Under the pieces are notes generated by a model. It saw only the letters and a program-made list of their open reading frames with translations. It was not told the origin of the DNA and searched no databases. Shown here in pieces: positions 1 to 5,948 of a stretch of 10,403 nucleotides of DNA (the stretch's first letter is position 1; each line of letters opens with the position of its first letter). The translations under genes were made by a program, and so were the position numbers. Source of the DNA: an uncultured Clostridiaceae bacterium (GTDB taxonomy: Bacteria; Bacillota; Clostridia; TANB77; CAG-508); NCBI GenBank assembly GCA_958402495.1, contig CATXTS010000068.1:1-10403 (forward strand), read 5' to 3'.

Positions 1-51
1 TATAAAGATTGAAAAATTGGAAAACATAAGAAAAAGAAAGGGAGAGAAAAC

Positions 52-1386
52 ATGCGAGAAAAATGGAAAGAAAAAGGTGTAACTTTAATAGCATTGGTTA
101 TTACGATTATTGTGTTAATTATTTTAGCTGGTGTAGCCATTAATGCATTAGTAGGTGAAAATGGTATCATTACACAAGCACAAAGAGCGAAGAACGATAC
201 AGAACAAGGAAAAAGAGACGAACAAGATGGTTTATTAAGTTTGGAACAACAAATTGATGAAGCTTTAGGTCAAACCTATATTATAGAAAAAGGAGTCAAT
301 AAGCCACGTTTAACAACAGGAATGACACCTATTAAATTTGTAGACCCAACGAATAGTGAAAAAGGAAGAGCAGAGAAAACAGAAAGTAGCAATACAGATT
401 GGTATGATTACAATAGTAAAAAGTGGGCTAATAGCCAAACAGAAGATGGAAGTATGTGGGTATGGATACCAAGGTATGCTTATAGAGTAAATGAAACAGA
501 TAAAAAATTTGATATAAAATTCCTAATAGGAACAACCGATAATTATTATGATGAGAACGGAAGGATTCAAACAGCTAAACGTTGTACTAGTAGTAATTCA
601 GACGTAGATACAAAAAACGGATATACTGTACACCCAGTCTTTACTGATGAAACAGCTATAGGATACAGAAATGGTGGATGGGATAGAGAATTAACTGGAA
701 TCTGGGTAGCCAAATTTGAAGCAGGCTATGCCAGTGGAAATAATAGTGCACCAGTGAAAGCAAGTAGTGTCAATTATAGTCAAAATAGCGTATGGGTAAG
801 AGGAATAGAAAGAGGACAAAGTGGTGATGGGAGTGAAAGTGCGCGCAACTGGCTAGATGGTATTTATGGAGATACAAAACCAGCTATCAAATACCCAACA
901 TTCCAACCAGTTACTTACAGTATGAATTATATTAACCATAATGATGCTTTTAACATAGCAAAAGCTATGACAGAGAATGGAAATATATATGGATTAACAG
1001 GAAGTGCAGATTCTCACTTAATGAAAAATAGTGAATGGGGAGCAGTAGCTTACTTAAGTCAAAGTCAATATGGCTTAGACGGAATAGATATAGCAATCAA
1101 TAATGTTAATTTAAACAGTGGAGGAGCCAAAAGAACGAATACAGCAGGAAAGTCAGGAGTAGATAGTGTCTATGCCGTAACAGGCTGTACAACAGGTACT
1201 AATAACGGAGGAGAGACTGTTAGAACTATGGAAAATATCAATGGAACAATAGGAAATACAGCAAGTAATGGAGTCTATACCTGGGACCAAGTAAATGGAT
1301 GTAAAGCTAGTTCTACCGGAACCATTTATGGAATCTATGACCTAAGTGGAGGAACATGGGAAAGGACTAGCCGGTTATGTAGCTAA
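52..1386 (+). CDS. Prepilin-like surface protein with FGE/C-type-lectin body, N-terminal part (frameshifted)
   Basis: Residues 1-9 are basic and end in KG. A VTLIALVIT-type hydrophobic helix follows (about 10-32), the class III signal and pilin helix recognised by prepilin peptidase, with cleavage expected after Gly9. The usual Glu at mature position 5 is Ala here. After a polar linker, short motifs typical of the formylglycine-generating-enzyme (SUMF1)/C-type-lectin fold appear: MWVWIPRYAYRV (135-146), GIWVAKFEAGY (216-226), SHLMKNSEWGAVAYL (321-335) and IYGIYDLSGGTWE (425-437). The frame then runs through TSRLCS to a stop, while homologous-looking sequence (AGYVANG) continues in the next frame. 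The intact protein would therefore span 52-1786, about 577 residues. GGGAGAG at 40-46 is a good ribosome binding site, 5 bases before the ATG. By inference it is an exported, cell-surface binding protein. A catalytic sulfatase-modifying role is unlikely. As written the gene is broken or contains a sequencing error. Confidence 0.82.
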   Translation: MREKWKEKGVTLIALVITIIVLIILAGVAINALVGENGIITQAQRAKNDTEQGKRDEQDGLLSLEQQIDEALGQTYIIEKGVNKPRLTTGMTPIKFVDPTNSEKGRAEKTESSNTDWYDYNSKKWANSQTEDGSMWVWIPRYAYRVNETDKKFDIKFLIGTTDNYYDENGRIQTAKRCTSSNSDVDTKNGYTVHPVFTDETAIGYRNGGWDRELTGIWVAKFEAGYASGNNSAPVKASSVNYSQNSVWVRGIERGQSGDGSESARNWLDGIYGDTKPAIKYPTFQPVTYSMNYINHNDAFNIAKAMTENGNIYGLTGSADSHLMKNSEWGAVAYLSQSQYGLDGIDIAINNVNLNSGGAKRTNTAGKSGVDSVYAVTGCTTGTNNGGETVRTMENINGTIGNTASNGVYTWDQVNGCKASSTGTIYGIYDLSGGTWERTSRLCS

Positions 1387-1786
1387 TGGTCGAGGAGAAT
1401 TAAAAACATATGGAGCAAGTATTGCCTATGATAGAAATACATTAAAAACAGAAAGTAGCAAATATACAACAGCATATCCATTTGATAGTAGTACAGATAA
1501 TACAGGAGTCGAAAAGAGTGATGAAAACTTAAACATCGCAAGTGCCAATAACTATAAGAAAAACACCCTAATCTACGGTGACGGCATTCGTGAGACATCT
1601 ACGATTGGTACCGGAAGTAGTTCATGGTATGGTAATCACTCGTTTTACCCAGGCTTGTATTATCCGTTCTCGATTCGTGGCGGTAGTTTATGGACTGGCT
1701 CATTTTCCGGTCTCTTCTGTTTCACTCGTCATAATGGCGATAGCGGTTTCAATTATGGGTTCCGCGCAGTGCTAACCGTATCATAG
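1346..1786 (+). CDS. C-terminal part of the prepilin-like FGE/C-type-lectin protein, in the +1 frame
   Basis: This frame opens only because a stop at 1343-1345 precedes it. There is no ribosome binding site before the nominal GTG at 1346, so it is not an independent gene. It continues the upstream protein: genuine-looking homologous sequence starts at AGYVANG (from 1370). It ends with a C-type-lectin core: SWYGNHSFYPG, then PFSIRGGS, SGLFCF and YGFRAVL near the terminus. RGGS and GFRAVL are hallmarks of the FGE-like lectin fold and of the C-termini of many DGR target proteins. From about 1571 the composition changes: Arg becomes CGT/CGC rather than AGA, and adenine drops strongly. Translation depends on a frameshift upstream, or on the insertion being a sequencing error. 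Assignment as the C-terminus of the upstream gene is secure. Ligand and function are unknown. Confidence 0.8.
   Translation: MEEHGKGLAGYVANGRGELKTYGASIAYDRNTLKTESSKYTTAYPFDSSTDNTGVEKSDENLNIASANNYKKNTLIYGDGIRETSTIGTGSSSWYGNHSFYPGLYYPFSIRGGSLWTGSFSGLFCFTRHNGDSGFNYGFRAVLTVS
1363..1372 (+). other. Frameshift site joining the two halves of the surface protein
   Basis: The first frame reads GGTWERTSRLCS then stop. The next frame reads AGYVANG from 1370. Removing one base, most simply the A at 1369, gives gaa-agg-act-gcc-ggt, i.e. WERTAGYVANG, which restores a typical lectin-fold sequence. The change needed is to skip one base. The nearby GGGAAAGG (1358-1365) is a possible -1 slip site but leads to the wrong frame. 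A mutation or an assembly error is the likely cause; programmed shifting is not supported. Confidence 0.7.
1571..1786 (+). other. Candidate DGR-type variable region at the 3' end of the surface gene
   Basis: By hand count, adenine is 29 of 166 bases at 1621-1786, against 25 of 60 at both 961-1020 and 1381-1440. GC is about 46% at 1561-1786 against 33% at 961-1020. In the coding frame most codons end in C or T and many read as hydrophobic or aromatic residues, around fixed RGGS, SGLF and GFRAVL scaffolds. Diversity-generating retroelements copy a template repeat with random replacement of adenines into exactly this part of a C-type-lectin gene, leaving an adenine-poor, NNY-rich tract. The 3' end (from about 1736) would correspond to the conserved homing end. 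No template repeat or reverse transcriptase is present in this window, so the assignment is inference. A segment acquired by recombination is the main alternative. Confidence 0.5.
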
Positions 1787-1827
1787 AACTAAAATAAATG
1801 CATATCTTATCGTGAGTATCACTATTT

Positions 1828-1870
1828 AAAAAGAGCAAATAGAATTTTTATTTCTATTTGTTCTTTTTTC
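1828..1870 (+). terminator. Rho-independent terminator after the surface protein gene
   Basis: AGAGCAAATAGAA (1832-1844) pairs with TTCTATTTGTTCT (1852-1864), 13 bp with one G-U, around a 7-base loop. Extra A-T pairs lie on the outside and a T run covers 1864-1869. It sits 42 bases after the stop at 1786 and insulates cca from upstream transcription. Confidence 0.85.
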
Positions 1871-1920
1871 TGCAAACATATAAAAAAGGACTGAATTATA
1901 AATAAAAAAACCAAAAATAT

Positions 1921-1949
1921 ATGATAAAAAACAAAAATTGTGGTAAAAT
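1921..1949 (+). promoter_or_regulatory. Possible promoter for cca
   Basis: An extended -10 (TG at 1941-1942, TAAAAT at 1944-1949) lies 17 bases after a weak -35, ATGATA (1921-1926, 4 of 6 matches). It falls between the preceding terminator and the cca start, where a promoter is required. The AT-rich background makes chance matches likely. Confidence 0.45.
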
Positions 1950-1991
1950 AACAACAAGGAAATAAACCAAAATAGAAAGCGAATAAAAACA

Positions 1992-3245
1992 ATGGAAATA
2001 GAAACAATAGCAGAAAAGATTAAACAAGCAGGTGGAAATATATATTTAGTAGGAGGCTCCCTTCGAGATAAATTATTAGGAAAACCAATCCATGATGAGG
2101 ATTATTGTGTAACTGGGCTTTCAAAAGAAATGTTTGAAAAAGTATTTCCAGAAGCAATTAGTAAGGGAAAATCTTTTCCTGTATATGACATAGAAGGAAA
2201 AGAGTTTGCATTAGCAAGAAAAGAGAAAAAAACACAAATAGGTCATACTGGTTTTGAAATTGAAACTGGAAAAGAAATTTCCATACAAGAAGATTTGAAA
2301 AGAAGAGATATTACTATAAATGCTATGGCACAGGAGGTACTAACAAAAGAAATCATAGACCCTTATCAGGGACAAGCAGATTTACAAAAGGGTATTATAA
2401 GAGCGGTGGGGACTTCTTTTGTAGAAGACCCTCTAAGAGTCTATCGTGTAGCTAGGTTTGCTGCTAGTTTACAATTTACAATAGAAGAAAAAACAATTCA
2501 ATATATGAAAATGTTAAAATCAGAATTAGATAGCTTATCGCCAGAACGTGTTTTTGTAGAATTTAGAAAAGCATTAGCGACGAAAAAACCATCTACCTTT
2601 TTTGAAGTCTTACGAAGAGCAGAAGTGTTAGAAGTACATTTTAAAGAAATCTATGATTTAATAGGCAGTTTACAACCAGTAAAATATCATCCAGAAGGAG
2701 ATAGCTACCAACATACTTTGCAAGTAGTGGATAATAGTGTATTCTTAACCAAAGATTTACCAACTCGTTTTGCTTGTTTAGTACATGATTTAGGAAAAGG
2801 TATTACACCAAAAGAAATGCAACCCCACCATTATGGTCATGATGAAAAGGGAGTTAGCCTAGTAGGAGACTTAGCAAAAAGATTAGTTACCCCCAATAAA
2901 TGGACAAAGTGTGGAAAAGTAGCCGCCAAATATCATATGAAAGGCGGTATTTTCGGAAGAATGACACCAGCTAAGCAGGTTGATTTTATCACGAGTGTTT
3001 ATAAATCACAGCTAGGTTTAGAAGGCATGGAAATTGTCGTAGCATGTGATAAAAAACGAGAAGGAGAGTTTCCAAAAGATATTTATTTTGCTAAAATGGG
3101 AAGAGCCTGCTTAAGTCAAGTCACTGGAGACTCAGTCATGAAAAAGTACCAATTAGAGCCAGGAGAAGCATTAAAAGAAAGAATCAGGCAAGAACGTATT
3201 TTCTGGATAAAAAACAATCAAGAGAAATTTAGACAAAAAACTTGA
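1992..3245 (+). CDS. cca: CCA-adding tRNA nucleotidyltransferase with HD domain
   Basis: This enzyme adds or repairs the 3'-terminal CCA of tRNAs using CTP and ATP, in the cytoplasm. The 417 residues match the architecture and size of the E. coli multifunctional CCA protein. The nucleotidyltransferase head has GGSLRD (21-26) and the metal-binding pair in HDEDY (Asp35, Asp37). RRD is at 104-106, and the class II template motif EDPLR (145-149) is followed by VYRVARFAA. A C-terminal HD-type phosphohydrolase domain follows, with His241, HDLGKG (265-270), HH at 279-280 and Asp353. The ATG at 1992 is the only start before the GGSLRD motif. No strong ribosome binding site precedes it (only purine-rich GAAAG about 14 bases away), suggesting modest translation. 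It stands alone between a terminator and the promoter of the next gene. The HD-bearing form is best known from Gram-negative bacteria; low-GC Gram-positives often carry a different CCA enzyme lacking the HD domain. Confidence 0.95.
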   Translation: MEIETIAEKIKQAGGNIYLVGGSLRDKLLGKPIHDEDYCVTGLSKEMFEKVFPEAISKGKSFPVYDIEGKEFALARKEKKTQIGHTGFEIETGKEISIQEDLKRRDITINAMAQEVLTKEIIDPYQGQADLQKGIIRAVGTSFVEDPLRVYRVARFAASLQFTIEEKTIQYMKMLKSELDSLSPERVFVEFRKALATKKPSTFFEVLRRAEVLEVHFKEIYDLIGSLQPVKYHPEGDSYQHTLQVVDNSVFLTKDLPTRFACLVHDLGKGITPKEMQPHHYGHDEKGVSLVGDLAKRLVTPNKWTKCGKVAAKYHMKGGIFGRMTPAKQVDFITSVYKSQLGLEGMEIVVACDKKREGEFPKDIYFAKMGRACLSQVTGDSVMKKYQLEPGEALKERIRQERIFWIKNNQEKFRQKT

Positions 3246-3270
3246 AAATACAAATAGGGTAAGGTAAAAT
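3242..3270 (+). promoter_or_regulatory. Promoter for the 350-residue membrane protein
   Basis: TTGAAA (3242-3247, 5 of 6 to consensus), a 17-base spacer and TAAAAT (3265-3270, 5 of 6) form a near-consensus housekeeping promoter. Its -35 overlaps the cca stop codon (3243-3245). The expected start is near 3277, about 30 bases before the ATG at 3306. It implies transcription independent of cca, although no terminator separates the two. Confidence 0.62.
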
Positions 3271-3305
3271 AAAGAAAAAAGAATTCTTGAAGAAGAAGGT
3301 AAAAA

Positions 3306-4358
3306 ATGAGAAAAAATAAAAAGATACAAAAGCATAATTTAAAAGAAGAAACAGGTGCCATCGCTACTTTTGTTGTAGTGACTATATTTTTCTTTGTAGT
3401 AATTTTAATGGGTGCGTATATGTCAGCAACTAACTTAAGAAAAGCACAACTAGAAAGTGACATACGTATACAACAAATTTATGGTGGCGATGTCGATAAG
3501 GTGGAAACCATCTATACAGAAATAGCACAAAATGATACGGTAGAGCCAAATGCCTATATACAAAAAATCGTATCTTCTGATAAAAAATCAGTACAACTCG
3601 TAGTTAACTGTGAAGACTTTAGTTCAGGTGTAGACTATGTAGTTTTACCAGATGGAACTAGAAAAAGTTTAGCCAGTACCTATAGCAATGGAAGAGATAC
3701 CTCTACAAAAATCTTAATCATGGAAGATAAATTTGAAGAAAAAGCCTATCACAAAGCTTTTAAGGATTATTTAGCTCCTTATTTTGCCAATGTAACCTAT
3801 AACAATACCTTAACCGCAGACCAAATAATTGCTAGTGATTATGATGTGGTCATTAGTCATTCAAATGTATGGGCAACTGCTAGAGCAGCAGATATTAATA
3901 AAATTTATGCAGGTGGTAAAAACATCATAACCAATGGTAATGATAGTGCGAATTCTTTAGATATTATTTCTTCTAATATCGCTTTCCAAGGACCAGTAAC
4001 TACTACTAAAATATTAGATAATGAAGTAACTAATCAAATGAAAAAAACTTATTCAGAAAATGACTCTTTACAGTTAATCAAATTCAGGTCAGAAGTAGAA
4101 AAATGGTATACAGCTTCAGCCAATGGAGAAACTTATGATAGTATGGGGTACTGGAGAAATAGTGCAGGTACCAACTGGATTCATATACAAGGTGCTGAGA
4201 TGGGAAGAGAACAAGAAGCAGCAGCGGTTGTATATAGAGCAGCGGGAAATAAGCGAGCAACTTATACCGTTAGCCAAAATGGAACTTATATTTTTACGAT
4301 TGTAGATAAAAAGGGAAATACCGCCACAAAAAGTGTGCAAGTAACAGAAATATCTTAG
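3306..4358 (+). CDS. Single-pass membrane-anchored extracellular protein of unknown function
   Basis: I do not recognise a named family. A basic N-terminus with ETGAIATF precedes one membrane segment (about 18-40). Next comes a short amphipathic stretch (44-75, LRKAQLESDIRIQQIYGG), a layout seen in pilus-assembly-like and other clostridial surface proteins. Residues 134-230 alternate hydrophobic strands and helices (TKILIMED, DYDVVISHS, GGKNIITNGN), suggesting a Rossmann-like or glutamine-amidotransferase-like alpha/beta domain. I see no catalytic triad. The last ~35 residues (TYTVSQNGTYIFTIVDKKGN) resemble a bacterial immunoglobulin-like or carbohydrate-associated beta module. There is no lipobox, LPXTG motif or second membrane helix, so most of the protein should lie outside the cell. 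AGAAGGT (3294-3300) precedes the ATG by 5 bases. It has its own promoter and terminator. The exported topology is likely; the function is unknown. Confidence 0.85.
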   Translation: MRKNKKIQKHNLKEETGAIATFVVVTIFFFVVILMGAYMSATNLRKAQLESDIRIQQIYGGDVDKVETIYTEIAQNDTVEPNAYIQKIVSSDKKSVQLVVNCEDFSSGVDYVVLPDGTRKSLASTYSNGRDTSTKILIMEDKFEEKAYHKAFKDYLAPYFANVTYNNTLTADQIIASDYDVVISHSNVWATARAADINKIYAGGKNIITNGNDSANSLDIISSNIAFQGPVTTTKILDNEVTNQMKKTYSENDSLQLIKFRSEVEKWYTASANGETYDSMGYWRNSAGTNWIHIQGAEMGREQEAAAVVYRAAGNKRATYTVSQNGTYIFTIVDKKGNTATKSVQVTEIS

Positions 4359-4412
4359 AAAGAAGAAACCAAAAAGGAAAATAAATAGAAGGAAATAGGA
4401 TAAAAATGGAAG

Positions 4413-4442
4413 AAAAAAGTACAACAGATTTGTACTTTTTTT
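4413..4442 (+). terminator. Rho-independent terminator before the min operon
   Basis: AAAAAAGTACAA (4413-4424) pairs perfectly with TTGTACTTTTTT (4430-4441) around the loop CAGAT, and the right arm ends in a T run. It lies 54 bases after the stop of the membrane-protein gene and just before the minD promoter, cleanly separating two units. Confidence 0.85.
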
Positions 4443-4453
4443 GTGTATACACA

Positions 4454-4482
4454 TTGACTTTTTAACAATTTGCGTATATGAT
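4454..4482 (+). promoter_or_regulatory. Promoter of the minD-minE-rodA operon
   Basis: TTGACT (4454-4459, 5 of 6), a 17-base spacer and TATGAT (4477-4482, 5 of 6) make the best housekeeping-type promoter in the window. Transcription should start near 4489, giving a leader of about 65 bases before the ATG at 4554. Confidence 0.78.
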
Positions 4483-4539
4483 AGTTGTATTAAAAATATG
4501 CATTTTTATAAAGAAAAATGAAAATGGACGTAAAAGTTC

Positions 4540-4546
4540 AAGGAGG
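4540..4546 (+). promoter_or_regulatory. Ribosome binding site that fixes the minD start
   Basis: AAGGAGG lies 7 bases before ATG 4554. An in-frame ATG at 4518 would add 12 residues (MKMDVKVQGGKN) but has no such site, and this site would then lie inside the gene. MinD proteins begin almost directly with the GEVIVITSGKGG segment, which also supports 4554. Confidence 0.88.
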
Positions 4547-4553
4547 AAAAAAT

Positions 4554-5348
4554 ATGGGAGAGGTTATTGTTATAACATCTGGAAAAGGTGGCGTTGGAAA
4601 AACAACAACAACAGCCAATTTAGGTTCTGCACTAGCGTTAAGAGGAAAAAAAGTAGCGTTAGTAGATACAGACATTGGACTTCGTAACCTAGATGTTGTT
4701 ATGGGACTAGAAAACAGAATTGTTTATGACATAGTAGATGTTGTAGAAGAAAAATGCAAATTAAGACAAGCGTTAATTAAAGACAAACGTTTTAATGAAC
4801 TTTTCTTACTTCCAGCAGCGCAAACAAGAGATAAAAGTGCAGTAAATGAAGAACAAATGAGAGCATTAACCGATAAACTAAAAGAAGAATTTGACTATAT
4901 CTTAATAGATTGTCCAGCAGGAATTGAACAAGGATTTAAAAATGCTATTGCTGGTGCAGATAGAGCCATTGTGGTTACTACAGCCGAAATATCTGCTATT
5001 CGAGATGCTGATAGAATTATAGGATTATTAGAATCTTCTGATATCAAAAACCCAGAATTAGTCGTTAATAGATTACGTCCTAACATGGTAAAAAAAGGTG
5101 AAATGATGGATGTAGAAGATATCGTAGACTTATTATCGATTGACTTAATTGGAGTGGTACCAGATGATGAATATATCATTACCCAAACGAATAAAGGAGA
5201 ACCAGTCGTATCGAATCATAAAGCACCTTCTGGAAAATCCTATATGGAAATTGCAAGAAGGATATTAGGAGAGAATGTAGAAGTTTCCATTCCAGGAAGA
5301 GAAAAAGGATTCATGGAGGCAATTAAAAGAATTTTCTCTAAAAAGTAG
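4554..5348 (+). CDS. minD: Septum site-determining ATPase MinD
   Basis: MinD is a membrane-associated ATPase. In its ATP form it dimerises on the inner face of the membrane and recruits MinC, while MinE or DivIVA-type partners control its position. The 264 residues are close to the family's usual ~268. The deviant Walker A motif GKGGVGKTT occupies 10-18 with Lys11 and Lys16. VDTDIGLRNLD (37-47) contains the conserved catalytic-region Asp40. The Walker B strand DYILIDCPAG is at 114-123. The C-terminus (FMEAIKRIFSKK, 253-264) is the amphipathic membrane-targeting helix. It is first in an operon, 30 bases before minE. In clostridial relatives minC normally lies immediately upstream; here the upstream neighbours are a terminator and an unrelated surface gene. 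Identification is secure. Confidence 0.96.
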   Translation: MGEVIVITSGKGGVGKTTTTANLGSALALRGKKVALVDTDIGLRNLDVVMGLENRIVYDIVDVVEEKCKLRQALIKDKRFNELFLLPAAQTRDKSAVNEEQMRALTDKLKEEFDYILIDCPAGIEQGFKNAIAGADRAIVVTTAEISAIRDADRIIGLLESSDIKNPELVVNRLRPNMVKKGEMMDVEDIVDLLSIDLIGVVPDDEYIITQTNKGEPVVSNHKAPSGKSYMEIARRILGENVEVSIPGREKGFMEAIKRIFSKK

Positions 5349-5378
5349 GCAAAAATTAATAGGAGTGGAGGAAATAGG

Positions 5379-5948
5379 ATGTTCGATAACATTATCAAAT
5401 TTTTTAAGAAATTTACAAAGGAGAAAAACGTGGACTCAAAAGATACAGCAAAAGAAAGATTGCATTTAGTTCTAATGCAAGACAGAGCCAATGTTTCTGC
5501 CGACTTTCTAGAGCTAATGAAGCAAGAAATTATAGAAGTTATCAAAAAATATATAGATGTAGATGAAAGTGCTATTGATGTAAAACTTACCAATAAGATG
5601 AACAGCGATGGTACAACTGGTGCACCAGCTTTATATGCCAATATTCCTATTGTTAGCATTAAAGAAGAATCCAGAAAAATAAATACTACAAAAGAGCAAG
5701 AAGCAACCCATCTACCAAAAGAAGCAACTAAAATAGAGGACAGCCAAACAGAAACAATCATAGAGGATAAAGAAAAAGAAGAAATAAAACAAGATGTTGT
5801 AGAACAAGATATAAAACCAGAGGAAGAAAAAATAGAAGAACAAGAAGAAACCCTATCAGAAAAAGAGGCAGAAGAAAAAATAGAAGAGCCTTCTACACAG
5901 AATCCGGAACAAACAGAGGAAAACGCCAATAAAATAGAGGTTAAATAA
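5379..5948 (+). CDS. minE: MinE topological specificity factor with a long acidic C-terminal tail
   Basis: MinE stimulates MinD ATP hydrolysis and drives it off the membrane, so that division inhibition is kept from mid-cell. Residues 2-12 (FDNIIKFFKKF) form the amphipathic membrane-targeting helix. Residues 22-36 (DTAKERLHLVLMQDR) are the MinD-contact segment. Residues 38-94 fit the dimeric specificity domain (FLELMKQEIIEVIKKYIDVD, ANIPI). The family normally ends at about 85-95 residues, but this protein has 189. The extra ~95 are Glu/Lys/Gln/Thr-rich, strongly acidic and almost free of aromatic residues, probably disordered or partly coiled-coil. GGAGG (5367-5371) lies 7 bases before the ATG. 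The stop TAA overlaps the rodA ATG by one base, implying coupled translation. MinE identity is secure; the role of the tail is unknown. Confidence 0.93.
   Translation: MFDNIIKFFKKFTKEKNVDSKDTAKERLHLVLMQDRANVSADFLELMKQEIIEVIKKYIDVDESAIDVKLTNKMNSDGTTGAPALYANIPIVSIKEESRKINTTKEQEATHLPKEATKIEDSQTETIIEDKEKEEIKQDVVEQDIKPEEEKIEEQEETLSEKEAEEKIEEPSTQNPEQTEENANKIEVK

Noticed and set aside
1358..1365. GGGAAAGG as a programmed -1 ribosomal frameshift site
   Set aside because: A -1 slip gives the third frame, not the one carrying AGYVANG; no stimulatory hairpin was seen downstream.
376..1461. A 17-base repeat (AAAACAGAAAGTAGCAA) at 376-392 and 1445-1461 within the surface gene
   Set aside because: Short, in AT-rich coding sequence with a common codon string, and without other shared flanks; probably chance or an old local duplication.
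4406..4465. A tiny open frame starting at the ATG before the 4413-4442 hairpin
   Set aside because: It lies mostly within the terminator and the minD promoter, and its composition reflects the A and T runs.
4518..4553. An upstream ATG that would extend minD by 12 residues
   Set aside because: It has no good ribosome binding site and the AAGGAGG at 4540-4546 points to 4554.
5240..5929. A long open frame (229 codons) on the - strand opposite the minD end and minE
   Set aside because: It is a Ser/Phe-rich mirror of GAA/AAA-rich coding sequence, with no ribosome binding site and no recognisable motif, while MinD and MinE are certain on the + strand.
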